A stretch of 64,000 nt of DNA from JAFGUB01 sp050305515 (lineage in GTDB: Bacteria; Campylobacterota; Campylobacteria; Campylobacterales; Sulfurimonadaceae), in NCBI GenBank assembly GCA_050305515.1, contig JBNLFL010000006.1, positions 23,529 through 87,528 on the forward strand, written 5' to 3'. This document shows, piece after piece, positions 35,156-44,365 of the stretch (the stretch's first letter is position 1; each line of letters starts with the position of its first letter). Both the position numbers and the translations under genes were made by a program. The notes under the pieces are model-generated. The model had not been told where the DNA came from, searched no databases, and saw only the letters and a program-made list of their open reading frames with translations.

Positions 35156-37132
35156 TTAGAGTTGTTTGATCTTCATGATCTCGTCACGCAGGCGTGCGGC
35201 CTCTTCAAACTCGAGCGCTTTGGCCGCCTCTTTCATTTTACGGGTGAGTTCGTCCACAAGTTTTTTGCGTTCCGCTTTGGGAAGCTTGTCGAGTTTTTTG
35301 CGTTTGGAGTAGAGGGCTCCGGCATCTTCGGTTTTGAGGTTTTCATCGAGTTTTCGCGTGGTGGTGCGCGGTGTGATGTTGTGCTCGATATTGTATGCCT
35401 CCTGCCGGGCGCGGCGTGCATTGGTAACATCGATGGCCCGCTGCATGGAGCCGGTCATCTTGTTGGCGTAGAGTATGACGCGGCCATTGGCGTTGCGCGC
35501 ACCCCGGCCTATGGTCTGAATAAGCGCGGTTTCCGAGCGCAGGAAGCCTTCCTTGTCGGCATCGAGAATGGCAATGAGGCTTACCTCGGGAAGGTCAAGC
35601 CCTTCGCGCAGCAGGTTGATGCCGATGAGGACGTCAAATTCACCCAGCCGTAATCCGCGAATGAGCTGGTTGCGCTCGATAACGTCAATATCCGAGTGCA
35701 TGTACTGCACTTTAATGCCGAGATCTGCCAGGTATTTGGTAAGCGCTTCCGCCATTTTTTTTGTCAGGACGGTAATGAGAACCCGTTCATTGTTGGCGGT
35801 TGTTTTTTTGATTTCGTCGTGAATGTCCTCGACCTGATTGTCGGAGCTTTTAATGGTGATGACCGGATCGAGCAGTCCCGTGGGACGGATGATCTGTTCG
35901 GCTTTGACGGCGGAGAGTTCCAGCTCATACGCTGCGGGTGTCGCCGAGACAAAAAGATAATACGGCGCTTTGTTGATGAACTCGTCAATACGCAGCGGCC
36001 GGTTGTCCAGAGCGCTTGGGAGTCGAAAACCGTATTCGACCAGCACCTCCTTGCGGCTGCGGTCTCCCGCATACATGCCGCGAAACTGCGGCAGGCTGAC
36101 GTGCGACTCATCGACAATGACCAGATACTCTTTATGATGCAGCTCGAAGTAGTCCAAAAGCGTATAGGGTGCTTCGCCGGGCTGCTTTCCGGTCAGCAGA
36201 CGCGAATAGTTTTCAATGCCTTTGCACATGCCGGTCGTCTGAAGCATTTCGAGGTCGAATTCGCAGCGCTGTTTGAGACGCTGGGCTTCGACAAGCTTGC
36301 CTTCTTTGAGCAAAAAATCAAGCCGTTCGTCGAGCTCCTCTTCGATACGTTTGATGGCGACGGCCATCTTCTCCTGTGTCACGCTGAACTGGCTCGTGGC
36401 ATAGATGGTTGCTTTTTTCTGCTCTTCGATTTTTTTATTGGTGAGGACTTCGAAACTATAGATGCTCTCGACCTCGTCGCCAAAGAACTCGATGCGAATC
36501 GCTTCGTCGTCAAGGTAGGGCGGGTAGATATCGATGACGTCGCCACTGACACGGATGTGGCCGCTGTCAAAATAGGCGTCGTTGCGCGAATAGCCCATCT
36601 CTACCAGTCGTAAAAGCAGTTTCTTCTGGCTGATCTCATCGCCTATTTCGACAATCTGCACCATCTTCTCATACTCTTCGGGATCACCCAACCCGTAGTT
36701 GGCCGAGACGGATGCAATAACAATTACGTCGTCATAGCTGAGAAGGTTGGCCGTGGCGGAGAGGCGCAGGCGTTCAAGCTCTTCATTGATGGCACTGTCT
36801 TTTTCAATGAAAAGATCCTGACGCGGTATGTAGGCTTCGGGCTGGTAGTAGTCGTAATAGCTGATAAAGTATTCGACGTGATTGTGCGGAAAGAACGACC
36901 TGAACTCGCTGTAGAGCTGCGCGGCGAGCGTTTTGTTGTGGGTCATGATGATGGTCGGCAGCTGTACCGCCTCGATGGTCTTGGCCATCGTATAGGTCTT
37001 TCCGCTGCCCGTGACCCCTTCAAGTGCCTGGTAGCGGTTGCCAGCTTTGATGCTTTTGGCGAGCGTACTGATGGCTACGGGCTGGTCTCCTGCAGGAGCA
37101 TATTCGGTCACCGCTTGAAATTGTGCCAACAA
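35156..37132 (-). CDS. uvrB: Excinuclease ABC subunit B
   Basis: The damage-verifying helicase of nucleotide excision repair. In 658 residues: DQPVAISTLAKSI, Walker A LEGVTGSGKTYTMAK, the DNA-gripping beta-hairpin region YYDYYQPEAYIP, VDESHVSLPQ, VLVEYGFRLPSALDNRP, the helicase C-terminal RGLRLGEFDVLIGINLLREG and QTIGRGARN, and a C-terminal UVR motif (AKALEFEEAARLRDEI) that contacts UvrC. No ATG suits the start; TTG at 37132 or 37129 follows AAAGG. Confidence 0.97.
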   Translation of the reverse strand: MLAQFQAVTEYAPAGDQPVAISTLAKSIKAGNRYQALEGVTGSGKTYTMAKTIEAVQLPTIIMTHNKTLAAQLYSEFRSFFPHNHVEYFISYYDYYQPEAYIPRQDLFIEKDSAINEELERLRLSATANLLSYDDVIVIASVSANYGLGDPEEYEKMVQIVEIGDEISQKKLLLRLVEMGYSRNDAYFDSGHIRVSGDVIDIYPPYLDDEAIRIEFFGDEVESIYSFEVLTNKKIEEQKKATIYATSQFSVTQEKMAVAIKRIEEELDERLDFLLKEGKLVEAQRLKQRCEFDLEMLQTTGMCKGIENYSRLLTGKQPGEAPYTLLDYFELHHKEYLVIVDESHVSLPQFRGMYAGDRSRKEVLVEYGFRLPSALDNRPLRIDEFINKAPYYLFVSATPAAYELELSAVKAEQIIRPTGLLDPVITIKSSDNQVEDIHDEIKKTTANNERVLITVLTKKMAEALTKYLADLGIKVQYMHSDIDVIERNQLIRGLRLGEFDVLIGINLLREGLDLPEVSLIAILDADKEGFLRSETALIQTIGRGARNANGRVILYANKMTGSMQRAIDVTNARRARQEAYNIEHNITPRTTTRKLDENLKTEDAGALYSKRKKLDKLPKAERKKLVDELTRKMKEAAKALEFEEAARLRDEIMKIKQL

Positions 37133-37194
37133 AGAACCTTTGGAAACAAGAATATGCTAGAATTGTAGCCAAAAGAGATTAAGGAACCCGAATC

Positions 37195-37401
37195 ATGGAA
37201 GAACGCTCAGCAATCGATAAATTAAATGAAAAAATGGGGCAGTTTCTAGAGCGTCACCAACAACAGCTCGAAGAACTTAACCGCCTCCGTGAAGAGAATG
37301 CCCTGAAAAACGGTGAAATCGAAAAACTCCGCGAAGAGATCGCCATGAAAGATATTGAGATCGAGGAGATCATCTCCAAAATTGAAAGTATTCTCGGCTG
37401 A
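37195..37401 (+). CDS. Small coiled-coil protein, unknown
   Basis: A 68-residue protein that is almost entirely one charged helix (residues 10-65) with heptad spacing of Leu and Ile. ATG 37195 has AAGGAA about 10 bases upstream, and TAGAAT at 37156-37161 is a likely -10 box. It is followed 11 bases later by another small conserved-looking gene. Length and pattern recall small cell-division or scaffold helices such as ZapB, but there is no firm match. Confidence 0.6.
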   Translation: MEERSAIDKLNEKMGQFLERHQQQLEELNRLREENALKNGEIEKLREEIAMKDIEIEEIISKIESILG

Positions 37402-37412
37402 GCCGAAACGCC

Positions 37413-37634
37413 ATGGCAAAAAAAATCAGCCTGACTATCAACGCCAAACGTTACGATATCGATATTGACGAAAAGTTCGCCCCGTTCCTGCTGCAGCAGA
37501 TGCGCGATGACTTCAACCTGAATGGCAATAACGACTTAAAACTGCTTTTGCAGGCCTATGTGCGCAAAAGTTACCGCATCTTCGAAGAAGAGCAGCAGAT
37601 CAAAGAGCTGCTTCAACGTCTGGAAAATCAGTGA
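37413..37634 (+). CDS. Small soluble protein, unknown
   Basis: A 73-residue protein: a beta-hairpin-like start (KKISLTINAKRYDIDIDEKF) followed by two helices with many charged residues. The start resembles the entry of ZapA-like cell-division proteins, but the protein is shorter. It forms a pair with the coiled-coil gene before it, which makes a ZapA/ZapB-like pair conceivable; this is a guess. Confidence 0.6.
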   Translation: MAKKISLTINAKRYDIDIDEKFAPFLLQQMRDDFNLNGNNDLKLLLQAYVRKSYRIFEEEQQIKELLQRLENQ

Positions 37635-37720
37635 GATTTATTTTCCATTAATCTTTATAGGTGTATAGTACTTACTAGGATTACGAGTGTAGTCTAATTT
37701 TATTGATTAAGGAGGACGTT

Positions 37721-38203
37721 ATGAAACGTTCTGGTTTTACTATGATTGAGTTGATCTTCGTGATCGTAATTCTCGGTATTCTTGCCGCAGTTGCCATTCC
37801 TAAAATGGTTGGGGTTCAGGAACAAGCGCGTGCTGCTAAAGCAGGTGAATTGGTGTCTCAGTTGAATAGTGTTATTGTTCCACAAATCTGGAGTAAGGCA
37901 CAAATTCAGGGAACAGGACAAGTCGCAAATGTCGCAACAGCCATTAATCTTGATACATTGATGGAGAGACCGTCAAACTTCACCCTAACTACATTGGGTG
38001 CTGATTTGACGACCGTAGGTGCTAACTGTGTCGCAAGTGCCACAACAGGTAATGCTGCTTGTGAAGTTATGACAGATGCGACTAATTCCCTTTATATTCA
38101 CTTCAGGGATGGAAATATGACTGATTCTCCACGTTTTTGGTATACAACTCAAACAGGTACATATAACGCTGGTGATTACAACATTTCTAAATCTTCTTTC
38201 TAA
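37721..38203 (+). CDS. Type IV prepilin-like protein (type II pseudopilin)
   Basis: A 160-residue protein with a prepilin leader: KRSG, then FTMIELIFVIVILGILAAVAIP, the N-methylated Phe and Glu5 being standard. The globular part has a Cys pair about 15 residues apart (ANCVAS and AACEVM) that could form a disulphide loop. ATG 37721 follows a perfect AAGGAGG. With the next gene it forms a minor-pilin or pseudopilin pair for DNA uptake, secretion or twitching, to be processed by a PilD peptidase located elsewhere. Confidence 0.9.
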   Translation: MKRSGFTMIELIFVIVILGILAAVAIPKMVGVQEQARAAKAGELVSQLNSVIVPQIWSKAQIQGTGQVANVATAINLDTLMERPSNFTLTTLGADLTTVGANCVASATTGNAACEVMTDATNSLYIHFRDGNMTDSPRFWYTTQTGTYNAGDYNISKSSF

Positions 38204-38217
38204 AGAAATTACATTGC

Positions 38218-38236
38218 TACCGGCTTCTTGCCGGTA
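38218..38236. terminator. Hairpin between the two prepilin genes
   Basis: A 7-bp stem (TACCGGC with GCCGGTA) and a 5-base loop, 15 bases after the first prepilin stop, without a T-run. It could attenuate or protect the message between the two genes. Confidence 0.5.
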
Positions 38237-38269
38237 CTTCTTGAATAAAATTTGTACAGGATAACACTT

Positions 38270-38719
38270 ATGAAAACTGCTTTTACTATGATTGAACTCG
38301 TTTTTATTATTGTTGTCCTTGGTATTTTGGCAGCAGTGGCATTTCCGAAACTGGGCCCGGCTGTACAGGATGCACAAATAGCTGCAGGGCGTTCCGCGAT
38401 CTCTTCGATTCGTTCGGCAATTGCGAGTGAACGTCAACGCACCATGTTGCGGGGTCAAAATCAGTATCCGCAGATTCTTGACGATGCAAGCACTGCGGTA
38501 GGTCAGCAACTTTTTGACGGCAATGCAACCGTACAGCTGCTGCAGTACCCCATTATTTCAAAAACCGGAGGCGGTGGCTGGATGAAAACCGCTGCCGGCT
38601 ACACTTTTAACGCCGGAGGTGTGACGGTAACTTTTACCTACAACACAAACACCGGTATCTTCACCTGTACCCGTGACAATTCAGCTGCGGGTGAGAAGTG
38701 TAAAGAACTGATCGACTAA
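38270..38719 (+). CDS. Second type IV prepilin-like protein
   Basis: A 149-residue prepilin-like protein. The leader is KTA followed by FTMIELVFIIVVLGILAAVAFP; the residue before the cleavage site is Ala where Gly is usual, which peptidases accept less readily. The C-terminus has a Cys pair (FTCTRDNSAAGEKCKEL). ATG 38270 gives the standard short leader; a weak AGGA site lies 8 bases before. It runs into priA two bases later. Confidence 0.88.
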   Translation: MKTAFTMIELVFIIVVLGILAAVAFPKLGPAVQDAQIAAGRSAISSIRSAIASERQRTMLRGQNQYPQILDDASTAVGQQLFDGNATVQLLQYPIISKTGGGGWMKTAAGYTFNAGGVTVTFTYNTNTGIFTCTRDNSAAGEKCKELID

Positions 38720-38721
38720 AC

Positions 38722-40563
38722 TTGTTCTACTCCATAGCACTTCTCGGAGTGCCTCTTGACTCCTTTACGTATGAATCTCCTCTTTATATAAGCTCTGGAT
38801 CACAGGTTTTTGTTCCACTAAAGGGTTATTTTAAACCTGCTGTCGTTCTCTCGCAAACCCGTCCTCTTGATGCACCCTGCGAAAGCATTCATGAAATTAC
38901 CCCATTTTACTATTCAGAAAAACAGCTTGAAGTGACGCGTTTTATTTCAGGTTATTATCTGGTAAGCTTTGGTGAGGCTCTTGCGCTTTTTATCCCTTAT
39001 GACCTTACATGTAAGGCTTCAGTTCATTACAATGAAACGGCTTCGGCGCTTCCGAAACTGAGCGCCGTGCAGCAGAAAGCTTTTGAAAGGCTTCAGGAAG
39101 TTCCGGTATCTCTACTCTTTGGCGATACCGGAAGCGGTAAAACCGAAATCTACATGAAGTATTTTGAAGAGCTTACATGCAAGGGCAAACGTTGCTTATT
39201 TCTGTTGCCTGAAATCGCACTCACCCCGCAGATGCAGCGCAGGCTCGAAGCGCATTTTGGCGATACTGTCGTACTGTGGCACTCTAAAATGACCAAGCTA
39301 CAGAAAGAGAAAACGCTTCAGAAAATTCGCAGTGGTGAAGCGATGATTATCGCTGGCCCCCGTTCAGCGCTTTTTCTTCCCATCAGTGATTTGGGGCTGA
39401 TAGTGGTAGATGAGGAGCATGATGACAGTTACAAGTCATCATCCCGTCCGCGTTATCATGCCCGGGATGTGGCCATCTATATGGGTAAGCTACTGAACAT
39501 TCCTGTGGTTCTTGGTTCCGCTACACCGTCGCTCAGTTCCTATGTCAAATTTCCGCACGTTCGTCTTAAAGGCGGCTATCACGAGAGTCAGAAACAGTTT
39601 TTATTTGAGCCGGAACGCGAGCGGGTGACGCCACTCATTGACGAAGCGGTTGCAAAAAATGCGGCGGCTTCTAAACAGGCAATTTTGTTTATTCCGACCC
39701 GCGCCAATTTCAAGTATCTGATATGCGGCGATTGCGGTTACACGCTCGAGTGCCCGTTTTGCTCGGTCGGAATGAGTCTGCATGGGAAGAGTAATGCGCT
39801 TAAGTGCCACTACTGCGGCTATGCGGAGCCGATTCCGACAATCTGCCCCAAATGTTCAAGCCACATGCTGGAAAACTCCCGGCTCGGCACGGTGGAGGCC
39901 ATGGAGTATTTCGCCGTGTATCAGCCACAGCTTCGCACACAGCAGTTTGACCGTGACGCCATCACAACCCAGAACAAGCTCAAAAAGGCGCTTGAACGCT
40001 TTAATAATGGTGAGATCGATCTGCTCATTGGCACCCAGATGCTCTCCAAGGGGCATGATTATCATGATGTGACGCTCGCCGTGATCATGGGGCTCGACAA
40101 TATGCTTCAGCTGCCTGACTACCGCGCGCGCGAAAAGACATTGGCGCTGCTCATTCAGATTGCCGGACGCGCGGGCAGAAAGCATGATGCAAAAGTCATT
40201 GTGCAAAGTTACTATGAAGCTTTTTTCAGACCCTATCTGAATAATTTCGAACAGTTTCTCGAAGATGAGAAAAAAATCCGCGAAGGTCTCTACCCGCCCT
40301 TTAAAAAACTCGCACGCATTATGTTCGCCCATGTCAAACGGGAAAAGGCCTATGATGCGATGTTGGAAATGGCCGGGAAGCTTTCGCGCTACAGCGAAGT
40401 TGAAATCGTGGGGCAGGGGGCTGCTGCCATTGAGCGCATCGGCGGGAAATACCGTTTTCAGATTTTGCTGCGTTCTGAGAAAAGCACCGACCTGATCCGT
40501 GCCATCAAAGTGACCCGCAACCGGCTTGCCGAGATCGATATGGACCCGGTCGAGTTCGCGTGA
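38722..40563 (+). CDS. priA: Primosomal helicase PriA
   Basis: Restarts stalled replication forks by loading DnaB. The 613-residue protein has Walker A LFGDTGSGKTEIYMK near residue 135, DEEH in VVDEEHDDSYKSS, GSATPSLSS, the eight-Cys zinc module (ICGDCGYTLECPFCSVGMS and KCHYCGYAEPIPTICPKCSS) and GTQMLSKGHDYHDVTL. The start is TTG 38722, two bases after the prepilin stop. It carries one exact palindromic element (Leu-Thr-Cys-Lys) and one variant, TTACATGCAA (39173-39182), again encoding Leu-Thr-Cys-Lys. Confidence 0.96.
   Translation: MFYSIALLGVPLDSFTYESPLYISSGSQVFVPLKGYFKPAVVLSQTRPLDAPCESIHEITPFYYSEKQLEVTRFISGYYLVSFGEALALFIPYDLTCKASVHYNETASALPKLSAVQQKAFERLQEVPVSLLFGDTGSGKTEIYMKYFEELTCKGKRCLFLLPEIALTPQMQRRLEAHFGDTVVLWHSKMTKLQKEKTLQKIRSGEAMIIAGPRSALFLPISDLGLIVVDEEHDDSYKSSSRPRYHARDVAIYMGKLLNIPVVLGSATPSLSSYVKFPHVRLKGGYHESQKQFLFEPERERVTPLIDEAVAKNAAASKQAILFIPTRANFKYLICGDCGYTLECPFCSVGMSLHGKSNALKCHYCGYAEPIPTICPKCSSHMLENSRLGTVEAMEYFAVYQPQLRTQQFDRDAITTQNKLKKALERFNNGEIDLLIGTQMLSKGHDYHDVTLAVIMGLDNMLQLPDYRAREKTLALLIQIAGRAGRKHDAKVIVQSYYEAFFRPYLNNFEQFLEDEKKIREGLYPPFKKLARIMFAHVKREKAYDAMLEMAGKLSRYSEVEIVGQGAAAIERIGGKYRFQILLRSEKSTDLIRAIKVTRNRLAEIDMDPVEFA
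39005..39014. repeat. TTACATGTAA element 13
   Basis: Inside priA, read as Leu-Thr-Cys-Lys; here the inverted symmetry extends to 14 bp (CCTTACATGTAAGG). Confidence 0.9.
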
Positions 40564-40584
40564 AGCTGCTTTTAACCTTATCGC

Positions 40585-40592
40585 GATAAAAT
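40585..40592 (+). promoter_or_regulatory. Likely leaderless promoter of ispG
   Basis: GATAAAAT ends 7 bases before ATG 40600. No Shine-Dalgarno sequence is present in the 36-base gap after priA. Confidence 0.5.
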
Positions 40593-40599
40593 CAGATTT

Positions 40600-41667
40600 A
40601 TGATTTCACGCTACCCCACGAAGAAAATATTTGTCGGAAATGTCCCTGTCGGAGGCGATGCTCCCATCTCGGTGCAGTCGATGACCTATTCGCGTACCAG
40701 CGATGTTGCCACCACGGTTGAGCAGATCAACCGGCTCCATTTTGCTGGCTGTGACATCGTCCGTGTCGCCGTGCCCGATATGGAAGATGCCCGAGCGCTC
40801 AAAGCGATTAAAGAGCAGATTTCGCTGCCGCTGGTCGCGGATATCCATTTTAACTACAAACTCGCGCTGATTGCAGCCGAGAGTGTCGACTGCATCCGCT
40901 TTAATCCGGGCAACATTGGTGAAAAAAGTCGTATCAAAGAGATTGTCAAAGCGTGTCAGGAACGCAACCTTCCGATCCGCATCGGCGTCAATGCCGGAAG
41001 TCTTGAAAAAGAGTTCGAAGAGCGTTATGGACAGAGTGCGGAGGGAATGGTCGCCTCGGCGGAATATAACATCAAGTTTCTTGAAGATCTCGGTTTTACG
41101 GAAATCAAGGTGTCATTAAAAGCCAGCGATGTGCAGCGTACCGTGGAAGCGTACCGGATGCTGCGTCCCAAAAATCACTATCCGTTTCATCTGGGTGTGA
41201 CGGAAGCGGGTACAAAGTTTCATGCGACCATCAAAAGTGCCATCGGGCTGGGAACGTTACTGCTTGAAGGCATTGGCGATACGATGCGTGTCTCCATTAC
41301 GGGAGAACTCGAAGAGGAGATCAACGTTGCCCGCGCTATTTTGAAAGACAGCGGTGTGGCGGCGCAAGGGCTCAATATTATCTCCTGTCCGACCTGCGGA
41401 CGGATTGAAGCCGATCTGGTCAGTGCCGTGGCACAGGTCGAAGCGCGCACGAAACACATTAATGTTCCGCTCAACGTCTCGGTAATGGGGTGCGTGGTCA
41501 ACGCCATAGGCGAAGCCAAACATGCCGATGTGGCGATTGCTTACGGCAAAGGGAGCGGACTGGTCATGGTCAAAGGCGACGTCGTGGCGCGTCTGGATGA
41601 GCATGAACTGGTGGACCGCTTTGTCGAAGAGGTCGAAAAAATGGCGGCAAGCGAGAAAGAGTCGTAA
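40600..41667 (+). CDS. ispG: 4-hydroxy-3-methylbut-2-enyl diphosphate synthase
   Basis: The iron-sulphur enzyme of the MEP isoprenoid pathway. The 355-residue protein has the TIM-barrel start VPVGGDAPISVQSMTYS, VRVAVPDMEDARALK, DIHFNYKLAL, and the [4Fe-4S] ligands ISCPTCGR and VMGCVVNAIGEAKHADV. The stop overlaps the dnaB start as TAATG. Confidence 0.97.
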   Translation: MISRYPTKKIFVGNVPVGGDAPISVQSMTYSRTSDVATTVEQINRLHFAGCDIVRVAVPDMEDARALKAIKEQISLPLVADIHFNYKLALIAAESVDCIRFNPGNIGEKSRIKEIVKACQERNLPIRIGVNAGSLEKEFEERYGQSAEGMVASAEYNIKFLEDLGFTEIKVSLKASDVQRTVEAYRMLRPKNHYPFHLGVTEAGTKFHATIKSAIGLGTLLLEGIGDTMRVSITGELEEEINVARAILKDSGVAAQGLNIISCPTCGRIEADLVSAVAQVEARTKHINVPLNVSVMGCVVNAIGEAKHADVAIAYGKGSGLVMVKGDVVARLDEHELVDRFVEEVEKMAASEKES

Positions 41668-43118
41668 TGGAAGAGCACCTCTATAACCTTGCGTTTGAAC
41701 GCTCTGTTCTTAGCTCCATCATTTTTGAACCCTCGCAGTTTGACGAGCTTGAGATGCAGCTGCGCGTCGAAGATTTTTATCTGGCCGCCCATCAGGATAT
41801 TTACCGCGCCATCGTAGAGCTCTCACGGACCGACAAACCGATTGATGAGGAGTTCATTAAAAAAGAGCTCTCCCGTGCCAAGAAGTTCGATGAAGGGGTG
41901 ATGCTTGAAGTGCTCAGCGCCAATCCCATCTCCAATACCCAGGCGTATGTCAAAGAGCTCAAGGATAAAGCGCTCAAACGCCATCTGCTGACGCTGACGA
42001 CGGAGATCAAACGGGTCACAGTGGAAGAGGAACTGCCGAGCGAAGAGGTTATCGACATTGTCGAGAAAAAGCTCTATGAGATTACGCAGGAGAATCAGAG
42101 TGCCGATTTCCTTGACGCCCCGACGATAACCGATGCAACGCTGGCGTATATCGAAGAGATGAAATCGCGCGGCGATTCGGTATTGGTGGGCGTTGACACC
42201 GGTTTTGCCGAACTCAACCGCATGACGACAGGATTTGGCAAGGGCGATCTGGTCATTCTGGCCGCGAGGCCTGCGATGGGTAAAACTTCATTCGCACTTA
42301 ATATGGTGCAAAACCTGATGGACAAGGGTAAAGGCGTCGCTTTCTTCTCTCTGGAGATGCCGGCCGAACAGCTGATGCTGAGGCTTTTAAGTATCAAAAC
42401 TTCGATATTCCTGCAAAAACTGCGCCTTGGGGACCTCAACGATGAAGAGCAAAAACGCCTTAACGCCGCCGTGGCGGAGATGCGCCGCAGCAAACTTTAT
42501 GTGGATGACGGCGGTTCGGTGAACATTCACCAGCTCCGCTCCAAACTGCGCAAGCTCAAGTCCAAACACCCCGAGATCGAGATGTGCGTGGTGGACTACC
42601 TGCAGATCATGAACGGCACCGGCGGCAAAGACCGTCACCTTGAGGTGAGCGAGATATCGCGCGGACTCAAGATGCTTGCCCGTGAACTCGAAATGCCCAT
42701 TGTAGCGCTTTCTCAGCTCAACCGCGGACTGGAGTCGCGTCACGACAAACGCCCGATGCTCAGCGATATCCGCGAATCGGGCTCAATCGAGCAGGATGCC
42801 GACATCATTCTGTTTGTCTATCGTGACGACGTTTACCTCTATAAAGAGGAGAAGGAGCGTGAAAAAGCGGCCAAAGCGGACGGAAAAGAGTTCGTCAGTA
42901 GTTATGTCGAGAAAGAGGAAGAGGAAGCCGAGATCATCATAGGTAAACAGCGTAACGGTCCAACCGGCCATGTGAAGCTGATATTTCAGAAAAAACGCAC
43001 CCGCTTCGTCGATCAGCCCAGTTACGGCGGGATCGAGATCGCGTATGAGAACATCGACATGAAATCCGCCAACATGGGTGTTGAGGAGAGTGAGAACATC
43101 TCCATGCCGGTAATCTGA
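41667..43118 (+). CDS. dnaB: Replicative DNA helicase
   Basis: Hexameric 5'-3' helicase of the replication fork. The 483-residue protein has an N-terminal helical domain (NLAFERSVLSSIIFEPSQFD), the linker, and a RecA-like core: DLVILAARPAMGKTSFALNM (Walker A), FSLEMPAEQLMLR, VVDYLQIMNG (Walker B), LSQLNRGLESRHDKRPMLSD and SGSIEQDADIILFVYRD. It is coupled to ispG and comEC by overlapping start and stop codons. Confidence 0.97.
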   Translation: MEEHLYNLAFERSVLSSIIFEPSQFDELEMQLRVEDFYLAAHQDIYRAIVELSRTDKPIDEEFIKKELSRAKKFDEGVMLEVLSANPISNTQAYVKELKDKALKRHLLTLTTEIKRVTVEEELPSEEVIDIVEKKLYEITQENQSADFLDAPTITDATLAYIEEMKSRGDSVLVGVDTGFAELNRMTTGFGKGDLVILAARPAMGKTSFALNMVQNLMDKGKGVAFFSLEMPAEQLMLRLLSIKTSIFLQKLRLGDLNDEEQKRLNAAVAEMRRSKLYVDDGGSVNIHQLRSKLRKLKSKHPEIEMCVVDYLQIMNGTGGKDRHLEVSEISRGLKMLARELEMPIVALSQLNRGLESRHDKRPMLSDIRESGSIEQDADIILFVYRDDVYLYKEEKEREKAAKADGKEFVSSYVEKEEEEAEIIIGKQRNGPTGHVKLIFQKKRTRFVDQPSYGGIEIAYENIDMKSANMGVEESENISMPVI

Positions 43119-44365
43119 TGATCGAGCGCCCTGCGCTGTTTGATCGCCGCAGCTTCGCCTTTTTCCTGCTTTTTACATGTGCGGTTGCCGCACTCTCCCT
43201 GATTAACGAATACAGTAACTTCCGTCTCTTCAAGCGTTTCGATACGGCTGTCTTTGACGCTGAGGTGATCAACCAGTACAAAAAAACAAAAAATTCTAAA
43301 ACGTACTATGTGTTCAAATTGCGCTTCGAAGGCAACAAAACGTTTTATACGACCGGATCTACGGCACTTAAAGATCTTCGGGGTCGCACGGTGCAGGTAC
43401 AAATATGGCCGCAGCGGTTGACATTTTGGGAGTATCTCGGAGGCTTCTATGCGCGGAGCCTCTTCTTACATGTAAAGCCGGATCTCTCAATGAGCGAGCG
43501 GATACGCCGAAAGATCGCCCTTGCGCATGAGTCAGTGATGATGCAGGAGCTTTACGGCGCGCTCTTTGCCGCGGCACCGATGGGAGTGGAATTGCGCAAG
43601 GTGCTTTCAGCATCAGGAGTATCGCATCTGCTGGCTATCAGCGGATTTCATCTGGGCGTGCTAAGCGCGCTGATTTTCGCGCTTTTTTACTGGCCGTACC
43701 GGCTGATGCAGGAGCGGTGGTTTCCGTGGCGGCATCGGCGGCGGGATCTGTTTATCCTCAGTGCGCTGAGCGTATTGGCCTATCTGATGGTTTTGGGATG
43801 GGTTCCGTCCCTGCTTCGTGCCTTTGCCATGATGCTTGTCGGCTACCTGCTTTACGACAGGGGCGTTAAAGTGGTATCGATGCAGAATCTTTTCATTGCG
43901 CTCGTTTTGTTGCTCTCGCTCTGGCCCACGCTGATTTTTTCTCTGGGTTTCTGGCTTTCGGTTGGCGGTGTTTTTTATATTTTCCTCTTTTTGGAATATT
44001 TTGGTCACTGGAAACGCTGGGAAATTCTTTTGGGGCTTGGCGCTTGGATCTATCTGATGATGCTTCCCTATGCTCTGGGCATCTTTGGAACGTTTTCGCT
44101 GTACCATCCGCTTTCGATTCTCTGGAGCCTGCTTTTTACGTTTTTCTATCCGCTCTCCATACTGCTGCATCTTTTCGGAGAAGGAGGCATGATGGATGCC
44201 GGCCTGCTTTGGATGTTTCAGTCGGTAGAAGCAGAAAAAGTAGTGCTGCATCCGGTAGTTTTGGGAGTGTATTTTGGACTCTCTCTGCTTGCCATATATA
44301 GCAGATACGCCCTTTACGGAGCTGTTATGCTAGCTTTATCTATCGGTGTTATGGCTTACATGTAA
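43118..44365 (+). CDS. comEC: ComEC/Rec2-type competence protein, short form
   Basis: Inner-membrane channel for single-stranded DNA in natural transformation. At 415 residues it has the OB-like N-terminal region and the Competence domain with GVSHLLAISGFHLGVLSALIFALFYWP-like motif, VLGWVPSLLRAFAMM, and SLGFWLSVGGVFYIFLF, with about eight membrane helices. The metallo-beta-lactamase-like C-terminal domain of longer ComEC proteins is absent, as in other Campylobacterota. Its stop codon is part of a palindromic element, giving the last residues Ala-Tyr-Met. Another element lies at Leu-His-Val-Lys, and a partial one at 43173 (TTACATGTGC). Confidence 0.87.
   Translation: MIERPALFDRRSFAFFLLFTCAVAALSLINEYSNFRLFKRFDTAVFDAEVINQYKKTKNSKTYYVFKLRFEGNKTFYTTGSTALKDLRGRTVQVQIWPQRLTFWEYLGGFYARSLFLHVKPDLSMSERIRRKIALAHESVMMQELYGALFAAAPMGVELRKVLSASGVSHLLAISGFHLGVLSALIFALFYWPYRLMQERWFPWRHRRRDLFILSALSVLAYLMVLGWVPSLLRAFAMMLVGYLLYDRGVKVVSMQNLFIALVLLLSLWPTLIFSLGFWLSVGGVFYIFLFLEYFGHWKRWEILLGLGAWIYLMMLPYALGIFGTFSLYHPLSILWSLLFTFFYPLSILLHLFGEGGMMDAGLLWMFQSVEAEKVVLHPVVLGVYFGLSLLAIYSRYALYGAVMLALSIGVMAYM
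43466..43475. repeat. TTACATGTAA element 14
   Basis: Inside comEC, read as Leu-His-Val-Lys. Confidence 0.9.
44356..44365. repeat. TTACATGTAA element 15 (supplies the comEC stop codon)
   Basis: Read as Tyr-Met-stop; the next base begins the stop codon of the convergent YihY gene. Confidence 0.9.
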
